Notes: generated from the letters alone by a model not told the origin. Shown: positions 18,151-26,681, numbered from the stretch's first letter. The stretch is 64,000 nt of DNA from Nonomuraea roseoviolacea subsp. carminata (GCF_024172185.1 NZ_JAMZEC010000001.1:8841001-8905000), one strand, 5' to 3'. Numbers and translations are program-made.

Positions 18151-18727
18151 AGATCCGTTCGGGCAGCAGCCGGGCCGCCTCGTCGAGGTCGATGCCGGGC
18201 ACACCGGCCAGCCAGCGGCGGACGGTCTCCGCGACCGGCCCGATCACGAGCATCTCGATGAGCGCCGGCGGCAGGTCCTGGATGCGGCCCGCCGCGACGT
18301 GCGGCGCGAACCACGCGGCGATGGCCTCCATTCGCTCCGCCTTGCCGGCCCGCATCCGCTCGGCGTGCGGGAGGACGCGCCCCGCGTACGGCGACACCAG
18401 CAGGAAGTGCGCCCGCGCCCGGTGCCCGGCGGCCCAGCGCAGGTAGCCGACGACCATGGCGCGGACGCCGGTGCGGGCGGTGCGCGTGGCGCGCAGGGCC
18501 GCGACGAGGTGGTCGAGCAGGTCGGCCATGCAGCGGCTCCACACCTCCGCGGCCAGCACGTCGAAGCTGCCGAAGTGGTGGTAGAGGCTGCCCACGCTCA
18601 CGCCGCTGGCCTCGATGACCGCGGTCAGCGTGAAGCGCTCGGGGCCGCCCTCGGCGTAGACCGCCATCGCGGCCTCCACCAGTTGCTCCACGGTCTCCCG
18701 GCCGCGCGCCTGCTTCGCTGACTTCAC
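18122..18727 (-). CDS. TetR/AcrR-family regulator
   Basis: A 201-aa repressor-type protein. The N-terminal HTH reads ETVEQLVEAAMAVYAEGGPERFTLTAVIEASGVSVGSLYHHFGSFDVL. The C-terminal ligand-binding domain (LVAALRATRTARTGVRAMVVGYLRWAAGHRARAHFLL) is of the common all-helical type. It starts at GTG 18727 with AAGGA upstream. The target is not obvious: its promoter region also faces the Ser/Thr kinase unit, where an inverted repeat lies at 18788. Confidence 0.9.
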   Translation of the reverse strand: MKSAKQARGRETVEQLVEAAMAVYAEGGPERFTLTAVIEASGVSVGSLYHHFGSFDVLAAEVWSRCMADLLDHLVAALRATRTARTGVRAMVVGYLRWAAGHRARAHFLLVSPYAGRVLPHAERMRAGKAERMEAIAAWFAPHVAAGRIQDLPPALIEMLVIGPVAETVRRWLAGVPGIDLDEAARLLPERIWQSVRGPDS

Positions 18728-18757
18728 GCCACATCCTTACCGGGGACGGCGGCCGAT

Positions 18758-18808
18758 TGACAATCACAGGGTCGATCCAAAAAACTCTTCTAGAAAAATT
18801 CTCTAGAA
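18758..18808. promoter_or_regulatory. AT-rich promoter region with an inverted repeat
   Basis: TTGACA occurs at 18758-18763 on the plus strand. Downstream is a perfect inverted repeat TTCTAGA-N7-TCTAGAA at 18788-18808. The block is strikingly AT-rich for this genome. It lies between the TetR gene and the kinase unit, so it could be a TetR operator or a kinase control site. Confidence 0.45.
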
Positions 18809-18854
18809 AGGGTCGGTCTGCCGCCGGAGGCCGGTCCCGCCGAGGAGGGCTGCG

Positions 18855-19025
18855 ATGGCCGGACCAGACCGCGAGACGAACGACGCGCCGCCCCCTGGGC
18901 GCGTCGCCACCCCGGTCGCGGGCGGGCGCCCGGGATCGCGCCGCGGTCCGTGGCCGGGACGGGCGACGCCCGGCCGGGCGCGGCGGCCCCTGCCGAGGGT
19001 CGCGGACAGGCAGAGGAGCCGGTGA
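18855..19025 (+). CDS. possible 56-aa leader/small protein coupled to the kinase gene
   Basis: A short open frame starts at ATG 18855, with GAGGAGG seven bases upstream, the best ribosome site in this gap. It ends with a TGA that overlaps the kinase GTG start as GTGA. The product is basic and Pro/Arg-rich (MAGPDRETNDAPPPGRVATP...) with no recognised domain. Either a real small protein or a leader that couples translation to the kinase; composition alone cannot decide. Confidence 0.35.
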   Translation: MAGPDRETNDAPPPGRVATPVAGGRPGSRRGPWPGRATPGRARRPLPRVADRQRSR

Positions 19026-20539
19026 CCGGCGTGATCCATGCTCTGCGACCGGGCGACGCGCCCGTGATGGGGCCGTACCGGCTGGTGGGGCGGCTGGGCG
19101 GCGGCGGGATGGGAGAGGTGTTCCTGGGCCGCTCGCGCGGCGGGCTCCCGGTCGCTGTCAAGGTGGTGCGCCCCGACCTGGCCGGCGACGCGGAGTTCCG
19201 GCGCCGCTTCGCCCATGAGGTGGAGGCGGCCCGCAAGGTCGGCGGCTTCTACACCGCGCAGGTGGTCGACGCCGACACCTCCGCGGAGCGGCCGTGGCTG
19301 GCCACCGCCTACATCCCCGGTCCGTCCCTGGACGAGGCGGTGAGCCGCCACGGCCCGCTGCCCGCCGCGTCGGTCGCCGTCCTCGGGGCGGGCCTGGCCG
19401 AGGGGCTCGCCGCCGTCCACGCCTGCGGTCTCGTGCACCGCGACCTCAAGCCGGGCAACGTGATCCTGGCCGAGGGCGGCCCCCGCCTCATCGACTTCGG
19501 CATCGCCCGCGCCCTGGACCGCGTCAGCCACACCCACTCGCGCATGGTGGTGGGCACCCCCGCGTTCATGTCGCCCGAGCAGGCCCGCGGCCACGCGGTC
19601 GGGCCGCCGTCCGACGTGTTCGCCCTCGGCGGCGTGCTGGCCTACGCCGCGACCGGCCGCAGCCCGTTCGGCGTCGGCCACGGCGAGGCGCTCGGCTTCC
19701 GGATCGTGCACGAGCAGCCCGACCTGGCCGGGATCCCGGACGACCTCGCCGACCTGATCACCGCCTGCCTGGACAAGGAGCCGGCCGGGCGCCCCGGCGT
19801 GCCCGCCGTCATCGACCGGCTCGCCGGACCCGCCGTGGACGCGCCGTGGTGGCTCCCCCTGGACGTCACCAGGATGATCACCGAACGCGAGACGGCGATC
19901 CTCACCCCGGCACGCACACCGACGGACCCGCTCGGCAGGCCCCCGAGGAGGAGACGACCGCCGTGGCAGGCCGCCGGTGCCGCGATGGTGACCCTGTCGC
20001 TGCTCGCCCTGGCCCTCGGGGGCCTGGACGACGGTTTCGACTCCGTCATGAGGGCGGTCGACGGCACACCGTTCGAGGAGCTCTTCGACGACTCGCCGGG
20101 GCTGCGGGACGACGGCGTCACCTTCGCCACCGTGCTGGCCGCCATCACGCTTCTGAGCTGCTGCTTCGCCCTCGGGGCGTTGGCCACCAAGGTGACCGAG
20201 CGCGCCGTCGCCCCCGTGGCCGGCGCGATCGGCACCACCCTGCGCACCACCGCCATCACCGCGGCCTTCGTCGCGGGCCTGGCCGCGCCGCCCTTCGCCT
20301 GGACCGGGCTGACGAGCCTGCTGGGCGAGTGGATGGCGCCGATGACCGCGCTGTGCGTCGCGCTGGGCGCCGTCGCCGTCGCCCTGGCCATCGGGCTCGG
20401 CTGGAACGCCGAGGCCGTGAGGGCCGCCGAGGCTGTGCAGGCCGCCGAAGCCGCGGCCGGGAAAGCCGGCGACGCCGGAGGCGGGAAAGCGGACGGCTCC
20501 CGAGGCGGGAACCCGGGCGGCGCCGGCCGCGGCGCGTGA
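19022..20539 (+). CDS. membrane-anchored Ser/Thr protein kinase (PknB-type)
   Basis: A 505-aa kinase. The glycine loop is GRLGGGGMGEVFLG near residue 25, the ATP Lys is in VAVKVVRPD, the catalytic loop HRDLKPGNVILAEGGPRLIDFGIA, and the activation segment ends GTPAFMSPEQARGH. After a Pro/Arg-rich linker (~300-330) come four hydrophobic helices (AAMVTLSLLALALGGL, FATVLAAITLLSCCFALGAL, TTAITAAFVAGLAAPPFAW, TALCVALGAVAVALAIGLGW) instead of a PASTA ectodomain. A Gly/Ala-rich tail follows. The start is uncertain: GTG 19022 (GTGA overlap with the small upstream frame) or GTG 19031. Confidence 0.9.
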   Translation: MTGVIHALRPGDAPVMGPYRLVGRLGGGGMGEVFLGRSRGGLPVAVKVVRPDLAGDAEFRRRFAHEVEAARKVGGFYTAQVVDADTSAERPWLATAYIPGPSLDEAVSRHGPLPAASVAVLGAGLAEGLAAVHACGLVHRDLKPGNVILAEGGPRLIDFGIARALDRVSHTHSRMVVGTPAFMSPEQARGHAVGPPSDVFALGGVLAYAATGRSPFGVGHGEALGFRIVHEQPDLAGIPDDLADLITACLDKEPAGRPGVPAVIDRLAGPAVDAPWWLPLDVTRMITERETAILTPARTPTDPLGRPPRRRRPPWQAAGAAMVTLSLLALALGGLDDGFDSVMRAVDGTPFEELFDDSPGLRDDGVTFATVLAAITLLSCCFALGALATKVTERAVAPVAGAIGTTLRTTAITAAFVAGLAAPPFAWTGLTSLLGEWMAPMTALCVALGAVAVALAIGLGWNAEAVRAAEAVQAAEAAAGKAGDAGGGKADGSRGGNPGGAGRGA

Positions 20540-20564
20540 GACGCCGCGGCCGGGACACGGGCGG

Positions 20565-21578
20565 TCAGCCCCGCCGCGGTTTCTGGCCGACCTGGTCGAC
20601 GACGCCCACAGCGGTGCGGGTGTAGACGTTCCAGGTGGTTCCCTTCTCGATGCTCCACTCCCGGTACGGGGTTTCGCGCTTGCCGTCCTTGTCGAACGCC
20701 TCGGTGCCGGGCCCTGGGAACATCTCGTCGTGGTCGGCGACCGCGGTCTCGCGCCAGCCTCGGGAGGCGTACGTCACCGGGTCCAGCAGGATCTCCACCT
20801 TGCGCCAGCCGTCGGCGACGCGGGAGACCGACAGCGCGGGACGGCCATCGGCGTCGGTGCCGGACTCGTCCACCGTCACGCCGGGGATCTTGGCCAGTGC
20901 CCGGTAGATCGCGGCCTCCTGCGCGGGAGGGACGATGCTCTGCTGGAGCGTCACGGCGAACCGCTCGAAGATGTAGTCGTCGTCGATCCGTGTGTACGTG
21001 CCGTGCATCTTACGGAACTCGGCCAGGAGCGCGTCGGGGTCGGTGGGCAGGGCCATCAGGAGGGCGTAGGTGTTCTCCGGCGTCCGCTCACCGGGATTGC
21101 TGGTCATCAGCCTGCCGTTCACCAGGTAGCCGACCCGCCTGCCGTCGGCGCGCGTCCAGAAGTCACTGACGTCGGTCCTGAGCGGCGTACGCGGCGTGAA
21201 CCGTGCACCGCGGGGCATGCCCTTGAACAAGTGGCCCTGCCTGCGGGTCTCGATGTAGATCCACTGGTCGTCGCGGGGCGGCGTGAAATCCTTCTCCTGC
21301 ACGGCCGCGGCGATCCTCGTCAGCACCACCTGGGCGTTGGCGGGGGGCAGGGCGCTCTCCCCGCCGGTCACGGTCTGGACCACGGTCGCCCCCGTGGCGA
21401 TCACCACCGTGGCGGCGGCCACCGCCAGCGCCCGCACCGCCCACAGGCTCCTCCGGCTCCTCCGGCGGGGCGGCCCGGCGGCTCTGGCCAGCAGGGCGGC
21501 CCTGGCCGCAGCCCGGGCGCCGGGAGCCGGCGGCGCCGGCCGCTCCCAGGTCTCGCGCAGCGTCTCGATGTCGTTCAT
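20565..21578 (-). CDS. CU044_5270-family membrane protein, sigma-factor partner
   Basis: A 337-aa single-pass protein: a short cytoplasmic N-terminus with DIETLRETWERP, Arg-rich RRRSRRSLWAVRAL, one membrane helix (ALAVAAATVVIATGATVV), then a large extracytoplasmic domain (QWIYIETRRQGHLF, RMTSNPGERTPENTYALL, ERFAVTLQQSIVPP, SRVADGWRKVEILLDP). In actinobacteria this family follows ECF-type sigma factors and probably acts as a regulator or sensor. ATG 21578 overlaps the sigma gene stop (TGATG), so the two are co-translated. Confidence 0.88.
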   Translation of the reverse strand: MNDIETLRETWERPAPPAPGARAAARAALLARAAGPPRRRSRRSLWAVRALAVAAATVVIATGATVVQTVTGGESALPPANAQVVLTRIAAAVQEKDFTPPRDDQWIYIETRRQGHLFKGMPRGARFTPRTPLRTDVSDFWTRADGRRVGYLVNGRLMTSNPGERTPENTYALLMALPTDPDALLAEFRKMHGTYTRIDDDYIFERFAVTLQQSIVPPAQEAAIYRALAKIPGVTVDESGTDADGRPALSVSRVADGWRKVEILLDPVTYASRGWRETAVADHDEMFPGPGTEAFDKDGKRETPYREWSIEKGTTWNVYTRTAVGVVDQVGQKPRRG

Positions 21579-22150
21579 CACGCGTCCTCTCCGAGAGCGG
21601 CCTGGATCTTCTTGCGGGCCCGGTGCAACCGGGAACGCGCCGTGCCGGCCGGGATGCCGAGCGCGTTGCCCGCCTGCTCCGAGGTGAGCTCGGCCCAGGC
21701 GACGAGGAGCAGCACGTCCCGGTCGCCGTCGGCGATCTCGGCCAGGGCCGCGGCGAGCCGGGCCGTGCGCGCTCCCGCATCGACCGCGCCCGCGACCCGC
21801 TCGGCGTGGTCCTCCGCCGCGTCGTCCGCGCCCGCTCTGGCCAGCGCCCGGTACTGGCGCACCTCGGCGCGGCGGTGGCGAGCGATGAGGTTGGACGCTA
21901 TGCCGTACAGCCAGGGCCGCGCGTCGGGGTGCGACACGTCGTAGCCGGCGCGCTTGTCGAAGGCGATGAGGAACGTCTCCGCGGCCACGTCGTCGGCGAG
22001 GCCGCCGCCGAGCCTGCGCGCGGCGTAGGCGTGGATGCCGGCGTAGTGGCGGTCGAAGACGGCGGCGAAGCGCTCGGGGTCGTGCCAGGACTGCTCGATG
22101 ATCACGACGTCCGCGTCCTGCGCCGGCAGCGCGCGGGGTATCGCGGTCAC
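21578..22150 (-). CDS. ECF-type RNA polymerase sigma factor
   Basis: A 190-aa sigma-70 family factor with regions 2 and 4 only. Region 2: ERFAAVFDRHYAGIHAYAARRLGGGLADDVAAETFLIAF and ARPWLYGIASNLIARHRR. Region 4: ALAEIADGDRDVLLLVAWAELTSEQAGNALGIPAGTARSRLHRARKKI. GTG 22150 start. It directs transcription of a regulon unknown here and is coupled to the membrane protein gene that follows. The pair is probably autoregulated (common for ECF factors; not visible in the sequence). Confidence 0.93.
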   Translation of the reverse strand: MTAIPRALPAQDADVVIIEQSWHDPERFAAVFDRHYAGIHAYAARRLGGGLADDVAAETFLIAFDKRAGYDVSHPDARPWLYGIASNLIARHRRAEVRQYRALARAGADDAAEDHAERVAGAVDAGARTARLAAALAEIADGDRDVLLLVAWAELTSEQAGNALGIPAGTARSRLHRARKKIQAALGEDA

Positions 22151-22217
22151 CTCTTGATCCTCTGGTTCATGACCTCCTTTCGCCGAACCCGGCGAGGGTG
22201 TTCACGGTGACCCGGAG

Positions 22218-23270
22218 TCAGACCGCCGCGGCGCGGTCGGTGACCGGGCGGCGGCGCAGGGCGGCGTCGGTCAGCACCCGCGGCCGCCAGGCCCCGTCGG
22301 CCTGGTAGAGGTCGGCGCCCGGCGGCACGATGGCGTCGATCCGGTCCAGCGTCCCGTCGTCCAGCGTCAGCGACGCCCCGCTCAGCAGCGCCTCCAGTTG
22401 CTCCATGGTCCGCGGCCCGATGATCACCGAGGTGACGCCGGGATGCGCCGCCGGGAAGGCCACGGCCAGTTCCGGCAGCGAGCAGCCGATGCTCTCGGCC
22501 ACGGCCGCCAGCTCCTCGACGGCGTCGTACTTGGCCGCGTTGCCCGGCAGCGCCGGGTCGAAGCGGGCGGGCGTGAGCGCGGCCCGGCCCGTGGACAGGT
22601 CCGCCGGGCGGCCCTTGCGGTACTTCCCGGTCAGGAAGCCCGAGGCCAGGGGGCTCCAGGTCAGCACGCCCATGCCGTACCTCTGGCAGAGCGGCAGCAC
22701 CGCCGTCTCGGCCCCGCGGCGCAGCAGCGAGTACGGCGGCTGCTCGGTGCGGAAGCGCATGAGGCCGCGCCGCTCGGCCACGTGCCGCGCCTCCACGATC
22801 TCCTCGACCGGGAACGTCGAGCAGCCGAACGCGCGGATCTTGCCCGCCCGCACCAGGTCGGTCAGCGCCCACAGGGTCTCCTCCAGGTCGGTCCGCTCGT
22901 CGAAGCGGTGCACCTGGTACAGGTCGATCCAGTCGGTGCCCAGGCGGCGGAGGCTGGCCTCGACCTCCCGGACGATCCAGCGGCGCGAGGCGCCCCCGCG
23001 GTTGGGGCCCTCGCCCATCGGGAAGTACACCTTGCTCGCCAGCACCACGTCGTCGCGGCGGCCCTTGAGCGCCTTGCCGACGATCTCCTCCGACTCGCCC
23101 GCCGAGTACATGTCGGCGGTGTCGACGAAGTTGACGCCGCGGTCGAGCGCCGCGTGCACGATGCGGACGCAGTCGTCGTGGTCGGGGTTGCCGACGGCGC
23201 CGAACATCATCGTGCCGAGGCAGTGGACGCTCACCTCGATGCCGGTGCCGCCGAGGACGCGATAGCGCAT
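22218..23270 (-). CDS. aldo/keto reductase
   Basis: A 350-aa NADPH-dependent reductase with the (beta/alpha)8 fold. The catalytic Tyr is in FVDTADMYSAGESEEIVGKAL, the Lys in VVLASKVYFP, and the strand motif WIDLYQVHRFD is conserved. The cofactor phosphate region is VIIGPRTMEQLEALL. Reduces aldehydes or ketones. The minus-strand promoter has MerR-type spacing with an inverted repeat, and the divergent MerR gene is the likely regulator. Confidence 0.94.
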   Translation of the reverse strand: MRYRVLGGTGIEVSVHCLGTMMFGAVGNPDHDDCVRIVHAALDRGVNFVDTADMYSAGESEEIVGKALKGRRDDVVLASKVYFPMGEGPNRGGASRRWIVREVEASLRRLGTDWIDLYQVHRFDERTDLEETLWALTDLVRAGKIRAFGCSTFPVEEIVEARHVAERRGLMRFRTEQPPYSLLRRGAETAVLPLCQRYGMGVLTWSPLASGFLTGKYRKGRPADLSTGRAALTPARFDPALPGNAAKYDAVEELAAVAESIGCSLPELAVAFPAAHPGVTSVIIGPRTMEQLEALLSGASLTLDDGTLDRIDAIVPPGADLYQADGAWRPRVLTDAALRRRPVTDRAAAV

Positions 23271-23336
23271 GCACGTGCTCCTTGTGCGAAGGAAGGGGGA
23301 TCGCCGGCCCGCTCCCGAGGCGGCCGGACGCGTCGC

Positions 23337-23367
23337 ACGCTAGCCCCTAGAGGCGGCTCTAGGTCAA
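23337..23367 (-). promoter_or_regulatory. MerR-type promoter with 19-bp spacer and palindromic operator
   Basis: On the minus strand: -35 TTGACC (23367-23362), a 19-bp spacer, then -10 TAGCGT (23342-23337). The spacer holds the perfect inverted repeat CCTAGAG-N4-CTCTAGG (23346-23363). A spacer longer than 17 bp with a central palindrome is the hallmark of MerR-family activation by DNA unwinding. It drives the aldo/keto reductase gene. Confidence 0.75.
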
Positions 23368-23393
23368 CTTCCGCCGGCGCTATGCTGGCCCGC

Positions 23394-23798
23394 ATGCCGG
23401 ATGCCGCCGCCCCAGGGCTCACGATCAGCCAGGTCGCCGAACGGACCGGGCTGAGCGTCCACGCGCTGCGCTTCTACGAGCGGGAGGGCATCCTCGCCCA
23501 CCCGGTGCGGCGGGAGGCGGGCGGGCGGCGCGTGTACGCCGAGCGCGACGTGGAGTGGCTGTCCGTGTGCGTCGTCCTGCGCGCCTCCGGCATGCCGCTG
23601 CCGGACATCCGCGCCTACACCGACCTCGTCCGCCAGGGGCCGGGCAACGAGGAGCAGCGCCTCGTGCTGATGCGCCGGCACCAGGAGCGGGTGGTCGAGC
23701 AGATGGCGCGCCTCAGCGAGAGCTACGACCTGATCAGCTACAAGGTGCGGGTGTACGAGGACCTGGTGGAGCAGGGCGGCGAGGCGCGCGCGTGCTGA
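23394..23798 (+). CDS. MerR-family transcriptional regulator
   Basis: A 134-aa regulator. The N-terminal MerR HTH reads LTISQVAERTGLSVHALRFYEREGILAHPVRREAGGRRVYAERDVEWLSV, and a coiled-coil dimer helix follows (VRQGPGNEEQRLVLMRRHQERVVEQMARLSESYDLISYKVRVYEDLVEQG). There is no metal-binding Cys cluster, so an organic-ligand or redox-independent type is likely. It is divergent from the aldo/keto reductase and probably binds the palindrome at 23346-23363. Start ATG 23394. Confidence 0.9.
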   Translation: MPDAAAPGLTISQVAERTGLSVHALRFYEREGILAHPVRREAGGRRVYAERDVEWLSVCVVLRASGMPLPDIRAYTDLVRQGPGNEEQRLVLMRRHQERVVEQMARLSESYDLISYKVRVYEDLVEQGGEARAC

Positions 23799-23859
23799 CG
23801 GCCCCGTGCCGGGTGCGGCGGGCGCGTGCCGTCGGCCCCATGCCGGACGCGGCGGGCGC
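23792..23859. repeat. 34-bp tandem duplication spanning the MerR stop codon
   Basis: Two 34-bp units start at 23792 and 23826 (cores GGCCCCGTGCCGG / GGCCCCATGCCGG, both ending GCGGCGGGCGC). The first unit contains the last codon and the TGA of the MerR gene. The same pattern of 3'-end duplication recurs elsewhere in the window. Confidence 0.75.
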
Positions 23860-23867
23860 GCGGCGGG

Positions 23868-24479
23868 TCAGCCGCACTCGGGCATGAGCAGGGCGGTCTG
23901 CTCCCGCGTCAGGGGCGGCGCGGGCAAGGGCCGGGTCTGCGAGGCCGAGGAGGCGCGCAGGCCGTCGAGCGTCAGCGCGAGGTGGCGGCGCCAGGCTCCG
24001 GGCGCGACGCGGAACGTCGCCCGCACCGTCGCGGCGATACCCCAGGTCACGAACGCCATGTCCTCCAGCGTGACGTCCGCGCGGAGCTGGCCCGACGCGT
24101 GGGCGCGATCGACGATGCGCCGCATCAGGCTGTAGCCGCCGGCGGGGTCTCCCCCTGCGGCGCCGCGGACGGCGACGTCGTTGTAGCCGAGGTCGGCCGC
24201 CTGCAGCTCGCACACGCCGGTCAGGAACGCGACGAACCCCTCCCAGGCGTCGTCGGCGGTCAGCGCCTCCTCGGCCAGCCGGGCCACCGTGGCCGTGCGG
24301 TCCTCGAAGACCGCCTCGACCAGCGCCTGCCGGGTGGGGAAGCGGTTGTAGAGGGTGCCGATGCTGACGCCGGCCGTGCGGGCGATCTCCTCCAGCGGCA
24401 CGTCGAGCCCCCGGTCGGCGAACAGCGACCTGGCCGCCCGCAGGAGGCGCTCGCGGTTGTGCACGGCGTCCTTGCGCAT
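23868..24479 (-). CDS. TetR/AcrR-family regulator
   Basis: A 203-aa protein with the TetR HTH NRERLLRAARSLFADRGLDVPLEEIARTAGVSIGTLYNRFPTRQALVEAVF near the N-terminus. The C-terminal domain matches the SbtR-type group (FVAFLTGVCELQAADLGYNDV, GGYSLMRRIVDRAHASGQLRADVTLEDMAFVTWGI). Start ATG 24479. There is no obvious partner on either side; the MerR gene converges on it. Confidence 0.9.
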   Translation of the reverse strand: MRKDAVHNRERLLRAARSLFADRGLDVPLEEIARTAGVSIGTLYNRFPTRQALVEAVFEDRTATVARLAEEALTADDAWEGFVAFLTGVCELQAADLGYNDVAVRGAAGGDPAGGYSLMRRIVDRAHASGQLRADVTLEDMAFVTWGIAATVRATFRVAPGAWRRHLALTLDGLRASSASQTRPLPAPPLTREQTALLMPECG

Positions 24480-24546
24480 GGACCCGATCCTAACGAAGGT
24501 GAGGCGCCTCTCAGGTTACGGATGGTGGGTCCGGCGGCCGAGCGGG

Positions 24547-24759
24547 TCAGCGCCGGCCGTACTTCTTGTGGACGGCCTGCTTGCTGACGCCGATCGCGTC
24601 GGCGATCTGCGCCCAGGGCAGTCCGGCCACCCGGGCCCTGCGGACCTGCACGGCCTCCATGCGCTCGATCTCGTGGCGCAGCGCCGTGGTGGCCTGCAGC
24701 GCCACCAGCGGGTCGTCGTCCCGCGCCTGCCGCACGAGGGAAGCCAGGTCGTCGGTCAT
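24547..24759 (-). CDS. small HTH protein (70 aa)
   Basis: Acidic N-terminal helix (MTDDLASLVRQARDDDPLVALQATTALRHEIERMEAVQVRRA) followed by a clean helix-turn-helix, GLPWAQIADAIGVSKQAVHKKYGRR. This is a common actinobacterial small DNA-binding protein with a coiled-coil N-terminus. It probably binds DNA as a dimer; the target is unknown. It lies 34 bp downstream of the WYL gene's promoter side, transcribed in the same direction as its neighbours. Confidence 0.82.
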   Translation of the reverse strand: MTDDLASLVRQARDDDPLVALQATTALRHEIERMEAVQVRRARVAGLPWAQIADAIGVSKQAVHKKYGRR

Positions 24760-24793
24760 GTCCCAACCGTAGACGAACCCGCCGGGAAACCCC

Positions 24794-25768
24794 TCATCCG
24801 TCGTACATCTTGGCCAGCTCGGCGACCGCCTCGGCCATCAGCTCGCGCAGCTCCGGCGGGCTCACCACCTCGACGAGCGCGCCCATGCGCAGCAGCAGCC
24901 AGCGGGCGTGCCGCAGCGACTCGACGGGGACGGTCATCGTGCGCCAGCCGTCGGCGTCGGCCGGGCCGGCCTCCTCCATCGCGGCGGCCACGGCGTCGCC
25001 GCCCATCGTGTACGAGAACAGGCCGTCGGCGCCGGGGGCCAGCCTGACGACGGCCTCGGCGGTGTACATGCGCTCGCGGAACTCCTTGGCGTACGCGTGC
25101 CAGAACTCCGTCAGGTCGAAGCCCTCGGGCCGGTCGAAGCGGCCGGGAAGCGTCTCCAGCGTCAGGATCCGCGAGACGCGGTAGGTGCGCGGTGTCCCGC
25201 CGGGCGGCGCGGCGACCAGGTACCACGAGCCGCCCTTCAGGACCAGCCCGTACGGGTGGACCATCCGCTCGACCTCCTGGTTGCCCCAGCGCCGGTAGGT
25301 CATCCGGATCGGCCGCAGGTCCCACACGGCCTCGGCCACGGCGCTCAGGTGGGGAGCCTCGTCCGGGCCCCGGTACCAGCCGGGCACGTCGAGCAGGAAG
25401 CGCTCGCGCATGCGGGAGGCGTACGAGCGGGGCTCGGGCGGGAGGGCGGCGAGCAGCTTCAGCTCGGCGGTGGCGGCGACGTCGGCCAGGCCCAGCTCGG
25501 CGGCCGGGCCGGGCAGGCCCGCGAGGAACAGCGAGGACGCCTCCTCGGCGGTCAGGCCGTTCAGGCGGGTGCGGTAGCCGTCGAGGAGCTGGTAGCCGCC
25601 GGCCGGGCCGCGGTCGGCGTAGACGGGCACGCCGGCGGCGGACAGCGCCTCGACGTCGCGGTAGACGGTGCGGACGGACACCTCCAGCTCCTCGGCCAGC
25701 TCGGTGGCGGTCATGCGCCCGCGCGTCTGCAGGAGCAGGAGGAGGGACAGGAGGCGGCTGGCGCGCAT
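24794..25768 (-). CDS. YafY-type regulator with HTH_11 and WYL domain
   Basis: A 324-aa regulator. The N-terminal HTH reads SRLLSLLLLLQTRGRMTATELAEELEVSVRTVYRDVEALSAAGVPVYADRGPAGGYQLLDGY. The central WYL region has GSWYLVAAPPGG and YRVSRILTLETLP, and the C-terminal WCX-type extension covers the last ~90 residues. WYL regulators bind nucleic-acid-type ligands in several studied cases and often control stress or defence genes; here no linked defence gene is seen. Start ATG 25768. Confidence 0.92.
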   Translation of the reverse strand: MRASRLLSLLLLLQTRGRMTATELAEELEVSVRTVYRDVEALSAAGVPVYADRGPAGGYQLLDGYRTRLNGLTAEEASSLFLAGLPGPAAELGLADVAATAELKLLAALPPEPRSYASRMRERFLLDVPGWYRGPDEAPHLSAVAEAVWDLRPIRMTYRRWGNQEVERMVHPYGLVLKGGSWYLVAAPPGGTPRTYRVSRILTLETLPGRFDRPEGFDLTEFWHAYAKEFRERMYTAEAVVRLAPGADGLFSYTMGGDAVAAAMEEAGPADADGWRTMTVPVESLRHARWLLLRMGALVEVVSPPELRELMAEAVAELAKMYDG

Positions 25769-25819
25769 GCCGCCAGTCTAGGGACGCCCGGCGCCCGGCG
25801 CGGGTCCCCCGCGGGAGCG

Positions 25820-26581
25820 TCAGGTGAACTGCTGCCAGCCGAGCCGGATCACCATGGCCACGACGACGACCAGCAGCACGATCCGCACGAAGTCCGTGCC
25901 GCGCCGCAGCGCCATCCGCGCCCCGACCTGCGCGCCGGCGATGTTGCACACCGCCATGCCGAGCCCGAGGCCCCACAGGATGTGCCCCTGCCAGGCGAAG
26001 ACGAACAGCGCGCCCAGGTTCGTCCCGGTGTTGATGATCTTCGCGGACGCCGACGCGGAGACGAAGTCGAGGCCGAGGATCGTGGTGAACGCGATGATGA
26101 GGAACGTCCCGGTGCCGGGGCCCATGATGCCGTCGTAGAAGGCGATGCCGACGCCGGCGACCGTCACGGCGGCCGTGATCCGGCCGCGGGTCCGCAGGTG
26201 GGGCTGCGGGACGGAGCCGAGCGCCGGCCGTAACGTCACGAAGGCGGCCACGCCCAGCAGCACGGCCATCACGACCGGCCGCAGCACCTCGGCGGAGATG
26301 GCGGCCGCGGCCGAGGCGCCGAGGCCGGCGCTGACCACGGCGAGGCCGGCGCCGGGCAGCGCCACCTGGCGGTCCAGCTTGGTGGTACGGGCGTAGGCCA
26401 CGGCGGCGGACGCCGTCCCGAACACGGACGACAGCTTGTTGGTGGCCATGGCCTGGACGGGCGGCACCCCGGCCACCATCAGCGCCGGCAGCTGGAGCAG
26501 CCCGCCGCCGCCCACGACGGCGTCGACCCATCCCGCGCCGGCCGCGGCCACCAGCAACACGAGCACCTGTTCCAGTGGCAC
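25820..26581 (-). CDS. TauE/SafE-family membrane transporter
   Basis: A 253-aa protein with about eight hydrophobic helices (VLVLLVAAAGAGWVDAVVGGGGLLQLPAL, VVMAVLLGVAAFVTLRPALG, AAVTVAGVGIAFYDGIMGPGTGTFLIIAF, IVLLVVVVAMVIRLGWQQF). The two glycine-rich repeats DAVVGGGGLLQLP and FYDGIMGPGTGTF are family hallmarks. It probably exports sulfite or organosulfonates (family knowledge); the substrate here is not shown. It lies 51 bp downstream of the start of the WYL gene's unit, same strand. Confidence 0.92.
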   Translation of the reverse strand: MPLEQVLVLLVAAAGAGWVDAVVGGGGLLQLPALMVAGVPPVQAMATNKLSSVFGTASAAVAYARTTKLDRQVALPGAGLAVVSAGLGASAAAAISAEVLRPVVMAVLLGVAAFVTLRPALGSVPQPHLRTRGRITAAVTVAGVGIAFYDGIMGPGTGTFLIIAFTTILGLDFVSASASAKIINTGTNLGALFVFAWQGHILWGLGLGMAVCNIAGAQVGARMALRRGTDFVRIVLLVVVVAMVIRLGWQQFT

Positions 26582-26681
26582 GCCACTCCCCTGACCGACG
26601 ACTCGACCCAGATCAACCCAGACGAGGTTATACGTCGGCTTTCATCCGCTTGGGCGGCGGGCCTGGCGCGGACACGAAGAC

